DNA of 6,437 nucleotides from Sphingobium sp. (GTDB taxonomy: Bacteria; Pseudomonadota; Alphaproteobacteria; Sphingomonadales; Sphingomonadaceae). The position numbers and the translations under genes are program-made. The notes below the pieces were generated by a model. That model did not search any database. It was not told the DNA's origin and worked only from the letters and a program-made list of their open reading frames with translations. Of the stretch, positions 1 to 5,222 are shown one piece after another. Numbering within the stretch: position 1 is the stretch's first letter; every line of letters starts with the position of its first letter. The DNA lies in the NCBI GenBank assembly GCA_003248935.1, contig QFQF01000039.1, positions 1-6,437 of the forward strand. Reading direction: 5' to 3'.

Positions 1-99
1 CCCTCCAAATGTGCTCGAAGGGTCCGCGATTGCTCCGCACGGGTTGCTGCACCCGCGGACCCTTCAACCCACCAGCACAGCAAGTACCCTCCCGGGCGG
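1..99. repeat. Terminal direct repeat, left copy (circular closure)
   Basis: These 99 bases recur without change at the other end of the window (6339-6437). An exact repeat of this length at both contig ends is the usual mark of a circular molecule assembled with end overlap, which would make the true genome 6338 bp. A biological terminal repeat of a linear genome is the alternative, but 99 is a common assembler k-mer length and the repeat cuts through the stem of a terminator (86-113), which favours an assembly overlap. Confidence 0.9.
17..65. other. Perfect 12-bp inverted repeat with 25-nt loop
   Basis: Bases 17-28 (GAAGGGTCCGCG) pair perfectly with 54-65. The loop (29-53) can fold further through CGGGT at 40-44 with ACCCG at 51-55, which competes with the inner end of the main stem. 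There is no U-tract after it, so it is not an intrinsic terminator by itself. It stands 21 nt before the terminator at 86-113. A stem of this kind in the control region could be an origin, a packaging signal or an RNA-stabilising 3' end; the sequence does not decide between these. Confidence 0.65.
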
Positions 100-113
100 G
101 AGGGTTTCTTTTT
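86..113 (+). terminator. Strong intrinsic terminator of the main operon
   Basis: An 8-bp perfect stem (86-93 with 98-105), a GGGC tetraloop (94-97) and a T-rich tail at 105-113 broken by one C make a standard Rho-independent terminator. On the circle it is the first strong terminator after the last gene, which ends at 6278, so it should close the transcript carrying the structural genes. Confidence 0.85.
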
Positions 114-132
114 GCGCCCGTGGCGTTCCGTC

Positions 133-162
133 TCGACGCCCCCGCCGGCGACGTGGTACAAT
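133..162 (+). promoter_or_regulatory. Sigma-70-like promoter
   Basis: The -10 box TACAAT (157-162, 5 of 6 consensus) lies 18 nt after TCGACG (133-138, 4 of 6 to TTGACA). Transcription would begin near 167-170. A short inverted repeat, GTGGT (153-157) and ACCAC (164-168), brackets the -10 box and could act as a small operator. The promoter lies directly between the terminator at 86-113 and the structured RNA it would produce. Confidence 0.6.
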
Positions 163-167
163 GACCA

Positions 168-268
168 CATGCGGGGGTGTGTGGAAGCTCTCCCGCTCGC
201 GACGGTCACCCCGTCGGCGCCTTTCGGCCGCGTCCGATGCCTTCCCTGGCGTCGGACGCGGCTTTTTT
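168..268 (+). ncRNA. Approximately 100-nt structured RNA (small RNA or leader attenuator)
   Basis: The segment runs from the predicted start of the promoter at 133-162 to a strong terminator. It can fold into three consecutive hairpins: 171-177 with 190-196 (7 bp, one G-U), 200-205 with 211-216 (6 bp, loop TCACC), and the terminator stem 227-241 with 248-262. Nearly the whole RNA is thus base-paired. No credible coding frame fits inside. Two readings are open. It may be a free small RNA, or it may be an untranslated leader whose terminator attenuates transcription into the gene at 432. I do not recognise it as a known RNA family. The exact 5' end is inferred. Confidence 0.5.
227..268 (+). terminator. 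Very strong intrinsic terminator upstream of the first gene
   Basis: A 15-bp stem (227-241 with 248-262, one T-G wobble) with loop TTCCCT (242-247) is followed by six T (263-268). It lies between the only clear promoter and the first gene, so genes from 432 on need either readthrough or another promoter downstream of 268. Confidence 0.88.
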
Positions 269-318
269 CATTGGCTTTGCTGCGGCGCATGGCTCAGAAT
301 GGTTTCACCGTCCTAAGC

Positions 319-365
319 TCTAAGGGATGAGAAAAGAGAAAATAGGTATTAGCTAGTAGTCTATA
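319..365. other. AT-rich island
   Basis: About two-thirds of these bases are A or T, in a molecule that is otherwise strongly GC-rich, with a purine tract near 324-346 and the inverted pair GGTAT (345-349) and ATACC (363-367). I could not place a convincing -35 and -10 pair here, but a promoter for the main operon is likely near it because the upstream promoter is cut off by the terminator at 227-268. It could also be a DNA-unwinding element. Three copies of GCTCAG lie around it (292-297, 373-378, 382-387). Confidence 0.45.
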
Positions 366-396
366 CCCTCTTGCTCAGAGTGCTCAGGGCGGTGCC

Positions 397-464
397 GGGG
401 GGCAGCAAAGACCCCCCCAGAAAGGTGCCGTATGGAACTTCCACAAGTCCCCCCCGGTGGGGGA
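397..464 (+). promoter_or_regulatory. Paired G/C-run hairpins around the first gene start
   Basis: G6 at 397-402 can pair with C7 at 412-418 just before the ribosome site AAAGG (421-425). Just inside the gene 448-453 pairs with 459-464 (6 bp). The G6 at 397-402 could instead pair with the second C7 at 449-455, which would place the Shine-Dalgarno sequence and the ATG at 432 within a closed loop. The arrangement could control translation of the first gene. Basis: visible pairing only; no free-energy calculation was made. Confidence 0.4.
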
Positions 465-1139
465 GGGCATCGGAAAGAGGTTCATTGGACGTACGTCCCC
501 ACAGAGCGTGGCATGAAGCCGTGGCAAGCGTGGATCGCAGGCCCGTGCCACTGGTACTTGTGCCACAGCAAGGGGAAGACGAAACCGTGCCTGCACCACA
601 TGACGAACGGGGCGCTGAAGTGCCCGCGGTGCGAGGTGGGCGAACACGCCGAAGAGGTTGGTTATCTGCCGCTGTACAGAATGTTGGACGGGAAGCCCGT
701 CATGGTGATCGTGCATGAAGCCAGCCGGGAACAAATCGACGGGCTCAAACTGCACGCGCCGGTGCAAGTGGGGCGCGGGGCCGAACGCTCTGATCCCGTG
801 TGGGTCCAACCGATGTTGGTCGCGCCGCGCTACACGAGTAGCATCGCGGACCGACTCAAGCCCGCGAAGCTCACGCCGTCGCTCCTGAAAATCTGGAAGG
901 TGCCGGGGCTGATGGAGTGGCTGTTGAAGCGCGGCGCGGCGCCGGCGATCGCCGCACCCGATGAGACCGCGGCGCCCCCGGTCAAGTCAGACGGGAAGCC
1001 GTTTGACGGTTTCCACGCGGCAGCGGCTCGCCGGTACGCGGCCCCGGCGAGCGCGGGCAGCGCGGTAGACGACGTGCTCGGGCGCGCGCTGAAGGGCAAG
1101 CAACCGAAGCCGTCCACGAACGGCGACGGTCACCACTGA
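432..1139 (+). CDS. Cys-rich, probable zinc- and nucleic-acid-binding protein (235 aa)
   Basis: I do not recognise a named family. Residues 39-67 hold five cysteines (C39, C44, C53, C64, C67) with His and Lys between, ending in a CPRC knuckle, which looks like a structural zinc site. A beta-rich stretch follows (about 77-127, containing VMVIVHE and VWVQP), then a helical part (about 148-168). The last 65 residues are Ala/Pro/Lys-rich and look disordered. The start has AAAGG 6 nt upstream. A single-stranded nucleic-acid-binding role would suit the first gene of a small phage genome and the hairpins around its start would suit self-regulation, but both are inference. A transcription regulator is the main alternative. 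It is followed by a hairpin and a 56-nt gap. Confidence 0.85.
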   Translation: MELPQVPPGGGGHRKEVHWTYVPTERGMKPWQAWIAGPCHWYLCHSKGKTKPCLHHMTNGALKCPRCEVGEHAEEVGYLPLYRMLDGKPVMVIVHEASREQIDGLKLHAPVQVGRGAERSDPVWVQPMLVAPRYTSSIADRLKPAKLTPSLLKIWKVPGLMEWLLKRGAAPAIAAPDETAAPPVKSDGKPFDGFHAAAARRYAAPASAGSAVDDVLGRALKGKQPKPSTNGDGHH

Positions 1140-1149
1140 CGAGCGGTTC

Positions 1150-1177
1150 GGCGCGGCGCCCAGGTGGGCGCCGCGCC
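1150..1177 (+). other. Intercistronic hairpin, 12-13 bp perfect stem
   Basis: Bases 1150-1162 (GGCGCGGCGCCCA) are the exact reverse complement of 1165-1177, extended by 1149 with 1178. No U-tract follows; the Shine-Dalgarno sequence of the next gene (GGAGG, 1184-1188) starts 6 nt later. It is more likely an RNA-stabilising, processing or translation-control element than a full terminator. Confidence 0.75.
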
Positions 1178-1195
1178 GGGTCCGGAGGGGGAGCG

Positions 1196-2071
1196 ATGGC
1201 ACCACCGCCGATACCGGGCATGGGGAACGGCTACCCGATCCCTGACGACCCGGTGAAAAGGAAGGCGAAAAACGTCCTCGGGGACGTAATCGACTTCTAC
1301 GTTGGCGGGTACTTCGACCGCATGGAACGGCAACCGCAGTTGGTGCCCGATCCGCCCGTTACTCAGCCCCCGGGCGGGGCCGTGGGCGGGGGACCGCCGC
1401 CCGGGAAAAGTGGCGGTGTGCACCACCTCTATGCCGGTCCACTCGATCCTACGTTGCTCGTCCCGCTGGGCGCGGGAGTGGGGGCGGGCGTAGCAAACAA
1501 CAACGCCGTGAACGGCGTGTTCCCGGGCGATCCCAAAGATCAACAAGACATCATCCGGGGCCTTCAGCGGTTCTATGAGGGCTTGGACCCCGCGAAGTTC
1601 GCCGAGCTGGCCAACGGGTACGAACAGGGAACATTCAAGCTCACCACGTCCGAGGATCGCATCGCGTTTAACAACGCGCTGGCGCGGCGCATTGGTACGG
1701 GTGACCTGCAACTCTTCCTCAACCCGGTCACCGGGAAGTTCGAGTACCGCGGCTCAATACTCGGATCGATTTTTCCCCCCGCGCTCGCCATTGGTGCGGG
1801 GCTCGTCGGGGCCGGTGCGCCGGCCCCACCGACGACACCGCAACAGGGCCGCTTGCCGTCCGGCTTCGTGACGTTGGGGCCAGATGCGGCGGTCGCCGGT
1901 GGTGCGTGGGGCATCATCGGCGGAATCATCTACGGTGGGAACCAACAGGGGACGACGCCGCCCGGGATTCCGGTTCGTCCCCCGACCCCGCCGCAGATAC
2001 CCGGGCTGCCTCAAGACGGTCCGGTGCAGTTGCCCGAAGGGCTCTTCCTCGCGAACCCTGCGGACCCGTGA
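1196..2071 (+). CDS. Gly/Pro-rich protein with hydrophobic segments, probable minor virion or DNA-entry protein (291 aa)
   Basis: No named family is recognised. The N-terminus is Pro-rich, then residues 20-46 form a basic and amphipathic stretch. A Pro/Gly linker covers 47-78. Three Gly/Ala-rich hydrophobic segments lie at about 84-100, 188-208 and 231-248; the last two could insert into a membrane. A soluble-looking part (110-185) sits between them, and the C-terminus from 250 is Pro-rich. Proteins of this make-up (GxxxG-rich hydrophobic parts, flexible ends) are typical of small-phage pilot or minor capsid proteins, which is the basis for the suggestion. The start is firm: GGAGG lies 7 nt before the ATG. 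The P-loop-like GGPPPGKS (65-72) lies in low-complexity sequence and is not taken as an ATPase motif. Confidence 0.85.
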   Translation: MAPPPIPGMGNGYPIPDDPVKRKAKNVLGDVIDFYVGGYFDRMERQPQLVPDPPVTQPPGGAVGGGPPPGKSGGVHHLYAGPLDPTLLVPLGAGVGAGVANNNAVNGVFPGDPKDQQDIIRGLQRFYEGLDPAKFAELANGYEQGTFKLTTSEDRIAFNNALARRIGTGDLQLFLNPVTGKFEYRGSILGSIFPPALAIGAGLVGAGAPAPPTTPQQGRLPSGFVTLGPDAAVAGGAWGIIGGIIYGGNQQGTTPPGIPVRPPTPPQIPGLPQDGPVQLPEGLFLANPADP

Positions 2072-2087
2072 ACCAGGAGACCAGTCA

Positions 2088-2504
2088 GTGAACACGATCC
2101 AAGCTCTCTCGTTGACCGGCGCGCTGATCATCGCGACGGCCAACCAAGCGCGCAACGCGCTGAGCACGTTGCACCTGTTCAAAGCCCCGTTCCTTCCGAG
2201 TCCGACGACCACGAAGGATCAGTTCCTCGCGCAAGAGGCCGACTACGACGGCTACGCGCCCATCACCTTGACCGCGTGGGGCGCGCCCGTGCTACTCGGC
2301 CAGGGGTATGCTACCGTGGGTCCACAGGCCACGTTCCGTTGGGCACTGGAAACCGATGCCGTTGGCAACTCAATCGCGGGTTGGTTCTTCCTCACCGCGG
2401 CAGGCGACCTCATCGGCTACAGCGTGTTCGGCACGCCCCAGTCCATGAGCGGACCCGGTCAGGCCATCGTGACGACCCCCATCCAAATCACTTCCGGCGG
2501 GTGA
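2088..2504 (+). CDS. Small beta-rich phage protein, GTG start (138 aa)
   Basis: The start is GTG with AGGAGA (2075-2080) 7 nt upstream, and the gene follows the previous stop by only 16 nt, so the two are probably translationally coupled. Residues 1-25 form a hydrophobic to amphipathic helix. From residue 28 (LHLFKAPFLPSP) comes a string of predicted beta-strands with the pattern YDGYAPITLTAWGAP (53-67) and a final ITSGG. I have the impression that this LHLF...GYA...W pattern recurs in small structural proteins of phages, but cannot name the family. A spike, decoration or other minor virion role is inferred from neighbours. The frame is open further upstream, but that part overlaps the previous gene and has no good start. 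Confidence 0.82.
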   Translation: MNTIQALSLTGALIIATANQARNALSTLHLFKAPFLPSPTTTKDQFLAQEADYDGYAPITLTAWGAPVLLGQGYATVGPQATFRWALETDAVGNSIAGWFFLTAAGDLIGYSVFGTPQSMSGPGQAIVTTPIQITSGG

Positions 2505-2533
2505 TTCTTCGGCCCGTCGAGACCCTCTTTTTT
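2495..2533 (+). terminator. Possible weak or partial terminator
   Basis: CGGCGGG (2495-2501) pairs with CCCGTCG (2513-2519) with one G-U and an 11-nt loop; a run of six T follows at 2528-2533 after an 8-nt gap. The stem overlaps the end of the preceding gene. The gap before the T-run makes efficient termination doubtful, but partial termination would change the ratio of upstream to downstream gene products. The rest of the 106-nt gap (2505-2610) holds no gene; an additional promoter there cannot be excluded. Confidence 0.35.
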
Positions 2534-2610
2534 GTTTCGTTTCACCGTCGGCGTGGTGTCGTCTCGGAACGTCATATCACGTCGAAAAACGCTTTCCTCA
2601 AGGTGCCTTT

Positions 2611-3480
2611 ATGATTTACCGAATGACCTTCGGCTTCGCGGGTCAGGGTGTGGGGTGGTCAGAGACCCATGCCGTCAAAAGCATCGCGCAAAGCCCCCTC
2701 GACCTTGTGCCGGTCGCGATCCAGGTTGCACAGAAAAGGGCGTCGTTTTTGGGTCGCGAGTTCGCAATCAACGCCGTGCGGATCTCGACCTACAGCGATG
2801 ACACCGGCACGAACCGGGCGAAGGGTGTGTTCCTGCTAAAACAGGAATTCCGCAACCCGGTTCAGGACGATTCGCAGAGCGCCGAACCGGCGAACGTGGC
2901 AGTCGTCGCGAGGTGCGCGACTAACGCAACGATCGCGCCGCCCGGGTTCGCGGCCAACACCGCGCGCACGTACTGCGGTGCGCCCCCGGACCCGGCTGTT
3001 TCGGATGCCGGCATCGTGGACCCGGGCGTGAGCAACCTTGGAACCAACTTCACGCAATGGGCGCTCGCGCTGCTCAACAACGGCTTTGGTTGGTTGGCCA
3101 GCGCCACCGTCACCGATCAGAAGATCAACGCCATTACGCAGAACGCCGACGGCACCGTTGAGATTCAAGTTAACGGCCCCGTACCGGGTGGCATCGTCCT
3201 CGGCAGTACGTACCCCGCGCGCGCGCGTCGCATCAACGGCGGCCAGTCGCCGCTGAACGGTCCGCTGGTGTGCAATTACACCGCGGTGGACACGTTCAAC
3301 ACAACCGAGATCATCGGCCTTGCGCTGGTGCAGACGGGGGGCAATCTGAAGGTGTACCGGGCCATTCAGCCCTTCATCCCCTACTCGCAAGTGTTGCTCG
3401 ACCTGGAGACGGCGAAGCACTCCCGAAGCCGCCCTTTCGGTTCTGTACCTGGACGTGCGCGGAAGCGAATCAGGGGCTGA
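2611..3480 (+). CDS. Probable main virion (capsid or coat) protein, Arg-rich tail (289 aa)
   Basis: The family is not recognised with certainty. The sequence is mostly short predicted beta-strands rich in Gly, Asn and Thr, with little low complexity: FGFAGQGVGWSETH at 7-20, a helix about 30-43, strands at 52-60 and 72-80, then alternating strands to about 265. The last 20 residues are strongly basic (SRSR, GRARKRIRG), as in coat proteins that contact nucleic acid. Length, position after a long leader, and the C-terminal frameshift extension all suit the main virion protein; a tail or spike base protein is the alternative. AAGGTG (2600-2605) lies 5 nt before the ATG. The gene ends within a frameshift signal, listed separately, so a longer form is expected too. 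Confidence 0.85.
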   Translation: MIYRMTFGFAGQGVGWSETHAVKSIAQSPLDLVPVAIQVAQKRASFLGREFAINAVRISTYSDDTGTNRAKGVFLLKQEFRNPVQDDSQSAEPANVAVVARCATNATIAPPGFAANTARTYCGAPPDPAVSDAGIVDPGVSNLGTNFTQWALALLNNGFGWLASATVTDQKINAITQNADGTVEIQVNGPVPGGIVLGSTYPARARRINGGQSPLNGPLVCNYTAVDTFNTTEIIGLALVQTGGNLKVYRAIQPFIPYSQVLLDLETAKHSRSRPFGSVPGRARKRIRG

Positions 3481-3488
3481 CCAGGTAC
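3432..3488 (+). promoter_or_regulatory. Predicted -1 programmed ribosomal frameshift signal
   Basis: In the frame of the upstream gene the bases read CGC CCT TTC, which contains the heptamer C CCT TTC (3432-3438), a canonical X XXY YYZ slippery site. After a 6-nt spacer (3439-3444), GTACCTGG (3445-3452) pairs perfectly with CCAGGTAC (3481-3488), an 8-bp stem with a 28-nt loop. The loop contains a small CGC-GGAA-GCG hairpin (3458-3467) and the upstream stop TGA (3478-3480). A -1 slip carries ribosomes into the frame that stays open to 4199. Third-position G/C is high in the upstream frame up to the heptamer, then drops there and is high in the -1 frame. An assembly indel is the main alternative. 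Confidence 0.7.
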
Positions 3489-3506
3489 TCACCGTGTGGG
3501 TACGTC

Positions 3507-4199
3507 GTGGACATCGCCCGCCGTGCCTATAAGACCGAGTGCCGGTTCCTCCGTGACTCCGGCACCGTCTCAACGATCCGATGGGTAGAAGCACGCCCCG
3601 AAGCGCCCGCGCTGCCCTTCCCTTCGATCATTTCAAGCCTCGACCTGGACAAGCCGGATTATGACTACACCGGTCCGGGTGAGGTGCGAGGCGCTCCGCG
3701 ACCCTTCACGGGTCAGAAAGCCCCAATGGGGCTCAACGGCAATCACTACTGTGGTACGCCCACCGACTTCACGCAGGGGGGGGAATACCTGCCCGATCTG
3801 CCGCCCGCCGCCTACGACGCGCAAGGGTATCTCGTGTGCTGTGCGGTGCCCGAACCGCCGCCCCCGCCCCCGCCGCCGAACGTGACTTGTGAAACAGCGC
3901 TGCCGATCGCGATCGGCGACGTGGTGCCGTTCAAAACGTTGGGGGGCGTTCAGCGGTGGTACAAGTTCGAGCAAGACGAAGTCGGGCCGCTGAAGCTGGT
4001 CACCACAAATGACCTCGGGTTAACGAACGTGCAAGCCATCCGCGGGGATTGCCCACCGGCGGGAATCGTGGCTGAGATTTTCTTCGGGGGGTGCCAGACG
4101 TTTTCCATGACCCCGATCGGTCCGTATCGCGCCGTGGTGACCGCCTTCAATCCCGGCATCAACACGGGTACTCTCTCAATCCAGCGCGGCACCTGTTGA
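3507..4199 (+). CDS. Cys-rich plus PPC-like extension domain, probably made by -1 frameshift from the 2611 gene
   Basis: The open frame has no ATG with a ribosome site. The first in-frame GTG is at 3507, but coding character starts earlier: the stretch from 3438 (RFCTWTC, then TRYSPCGY) has good codon use. CTG at 3477 overlapping the upstream TGA is another poor option. The likeliest product is a fusion with the first 276 residues of the upstream protein, about 529 aa in all. The extension has a Cys-rich part with aromatic and Pro residues, an eight-proline linker (3855-3878), and a C-terminal beta domain of about 106 residues (3879-4196). This last part, with WYKFEQD, NDLGLTNVQAIRG and a final GTLSIQRGTC, resembles the PPC-type beta-sandwich of secreted proteins. 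About eleven cysteines suggest disulphides. A surface or receptor-binding role is inferred. Confidence 0.65.
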   Translation: MDIARRAYKTECRFLRDSGTVSTIRWVEARPEAPALPFPSIISSLDLDKPDYDYTGPGEVRGAPRPFTGQKAPMGLNGNHYCGTPTDFTQGGEYLPDLPPAAYDAQGYLVCCAVPEPPPPPPPPNVTCETALPIAIGDVVPFKTLGGVQRWYKFEQDEVGPLKLVTTNDLGLTNVQAIRGDCPPAGIVAEIFFGGCQTFSMTPIGPYRAVVTAFNPGINTGTLSIQRGTC

Positions 4200-4230
4200 C
4201 TGGACGGTGAACGGGTTGATGGTTCCATGT

Positions 4231-4260
4231 CGCGCCCGCCGGTGGTGACCGGCGGGCGTG
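4231..4260 (+). other. Intercistronic hairpin, 11-bp perfect core
   Basis: CGCCCGCCGGT (4233-4243) is the exact reverse complement of 4248-4258, with loop GGTG; one wobble and one G-C pair extend it outward. No U-tract follows. The in-frame GTG at 4258 is buried in this stem, which supports the downstream ATG at 4282 as the true start of the next gene. Confidence 0.75.
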
Positions 4261-4281
4261 GACCAACGAAAGGCGCTCATC

Positions 4282-4935
4282 ATGGCGATTGAAGACGTGT
4301 TGCCGACGATGCCCGATATTGAGCGGTTCCGCAACGAGCCGACGGGTGACCTCGGCACCGGTCCCGCGGTGCCCATCACCATCCCGGTAACGACGCTCGG
4401 CGACAACAGCTTTTCAGATTTGCCCGTTCCGCCGGGTGTCGATGTCATTTTAAGTTTCACCGGTGCCGGTGGTGGGGGCGGTGGGGGCGGGGACGGGGGC
4501 GAGGGGGCCAGCGGGGGCGGTGGGGGCGCGTCCGTGGTGGTGCTGATCCCGGCCGCGACCTGGGCGGCCAATGGGAACATTACGATCGTGGCCGGGGGTG
4601 CGGGCGCGACGGTCTCCGGGTTGCCCGGTTCGAGTGCCGATCTTTGCATCCTCGAAATGTCATCCGGGGAGGTGGTGTTGACCGGCGGGGGTGGGGGAGA
4701 CGGCAGCGCTTCCACACCTGGGGCCGGGGGGACGGTGACCCACACCGGAACCGGGTTTACCATCCTGGCGTCCTTCCCCGGCAACCCGGGTCAGAACGCT
4801 GTCGGCACCGCTGGCGGGGCGGGCGGGGCGCCCGGGTTCGCGCCCGGGGGCGCGGGCGGCAAAGGTGGCGATGTCTCCCCCTTCGCGGGTGCCGATGGGG
4901 GCGCCGGGTTCGCGTTGGTGTCGTTCAATCTCTGA
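4282..4935 (+). CDS. Glycine-rich adhesin-like (fibre tip) protein (217 aa)
   Basis: Residues 1-56 are a non-repetitive head with beta-like stretches (PITIPVTTL at 31-39). From residue 57 the protein follows the layout of glycine-rich phage fibre domains: a strand (VILSFTGA), then a long G8 run at 63-70, further Gly blocks at 78-83 and 135-139, short hydrophobic strands between them (SVVVLIP, ITIVAGG), and a closing GGAGFALVSFNL. Such proteins, for example distal adhesins of T-even-like phages, pack polyglycine helices to present receptor-binding loops. Function here is inferred from that similarity of pattern. GAAAGG (4268-4273) sits 8 nt before the ATG. The Gly codons give long G runs that could hide sequencing or assembly slips, but the frame is intact. 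Confidence 0.85.
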   Translation: MAIEDVLPTMPDIERFRNEPTGDLGTGPAVPITIPVTTLGDNSFSDLPVPPGVDVILSFTGAGGGGGGGGDGGEGASGGGGGASVVVLIPAATWAANGNITIVAGGAGATVSGLPGSSADLCILEMSSGEVVLTGGGGGDGSASTPGAGGTVTHTGTGFTILASFPGNPGQNAVGTAGGAGGAPGFAPGGAGGKGGDVSPFAGADGGAGFALVSFNL

Positions 4936-4939
4936 CCTC

Positions 4940-4964
4940 GGGCGCGTGTACTTTGCACGCGCCC
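4940..4964 (+). other. Intercistronic hairpin, 9-bp perfect stem
   Basis: GGGCGCGTG (4940-4948) is the exact reverse complement of 4956-4964, with one further T-G wobble inside. It starts 4 nt after the stop of the glycine-rich gene and ends before the ribosome site GGGAG of the next gene. There is no T-run after it. Confidence 0.72.
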
Positions 4965-4982
4965 ACACTGGGAGCAAGAACC

Positions 4983-5177
4983 ATGTTCACGATCGGCGAG
5001 ATTCGCGATTATCATGAGGCCGTGGACGAGTACCGGCGGCTACTTATTCTGCACCGACCGCCGCACAACGAACTCACAAAGAAGGTCATCAAACGGCAGG
5101 CGGAGCGGGTGGACGAGTTGACGAAGAAGATCGGTGAGAAGCTCCTGGAACTCGACACGCGCCCGGCCGTCATGTGA
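4983..5177 (+). CDS. Small charged coiled-coil protein (64 aa)
   Basis: The family is not recognised. The short product is rich in Glu, Lys, Arg and Leu, and residues 29-58 (NELTKKVIKRQA through KKIGEKLLELD) have the heptad spacing of a coiled coil. The first 24 residues look helical as well. There is no signal peptide or membrane segment, so it is not an obvious holin. GGGAG about 8 nt upstream supports the ATG. Gap hairpins lie on both sides. A scaffold, assembly or regulatory partner would be plausible for a small helical protein among virion genes, but nothing in the sequence fixes this. Confidence 0.72.
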   Translation: MFTIGEIRDYHEAVDEYRRLLILHRPPHNELTKKVIKRQAERVDELTKKIGEKLLELDTRPAVM

Positions 5178-5222
5178 GGCCCACCGACTTGCCGCGGATC
5201 AACGGCGCTGGTATGTTGTTGT

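Larger units (their letters stand above)
1..431. other. Non-coding control region (with 6279-6338 across the junction)
   Basis: No convincing gene lies here. The open frames that cross it run through two strong terminators and have poor starts. The region instead holds a long hairpin, two intrinsic terminators, one promoter, a structured RNA and an AT-rich island, each listed separately. By position, as the only long gap in a one-strand compact circle, it is the natural place for the replication origin and any packaging signal, but neither can be assigned from sequence alone. Confidence 0.7.

Noticed and set aside
11..316. Open frame across the control region
   Set aside because: It starts at a GTG without a ribosome site, runs through two strong terminators and a promoter, and has an Arg/Ser/Pro-rich composition typical of an out-of-frame GC-rich read.
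1388..1411. P-loop-like GGPPPGKS in the protein at 1196-2071
   Set aside because: It matches the bare Walker A spacing, but sits in a Pro/Gly low-complexity linker with no preceding beta-strand and no Walker B partner.
3270..3476. ATG at 3270 as the start of the downstream frame
   Set aside because: It would overlap the upstream gene by over 200 nt, has no ribosome site, and the translated part before about 3430 (His, Arg and Gly-rich) looks non-coding; coding character begins at the slippery heptamer.
2836..3594. 252-aa open frame on the minus strand
   Set aside because: It lies opposite the probable virion gene, is Arg/His-rich with no fold-like pattern, and has no ribosome site; long antisense frames are expected in GC-rich coding DNA.
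3776..3783. G8 homopolymer as a second frameshift or sequencing slip
   Set aside because: The frame continues with good codon use and sensible protein sequence on both sides, so no slip is needed, though homopolymer length should be confirmed in reads.
4258..4281. GTG at 4258 as the start of the glycine-rich gene
   Set aside because: The codon is inside a strong hairpin and has no ribosome site; ATG at 4282 has GAAAGG at proper spacing.
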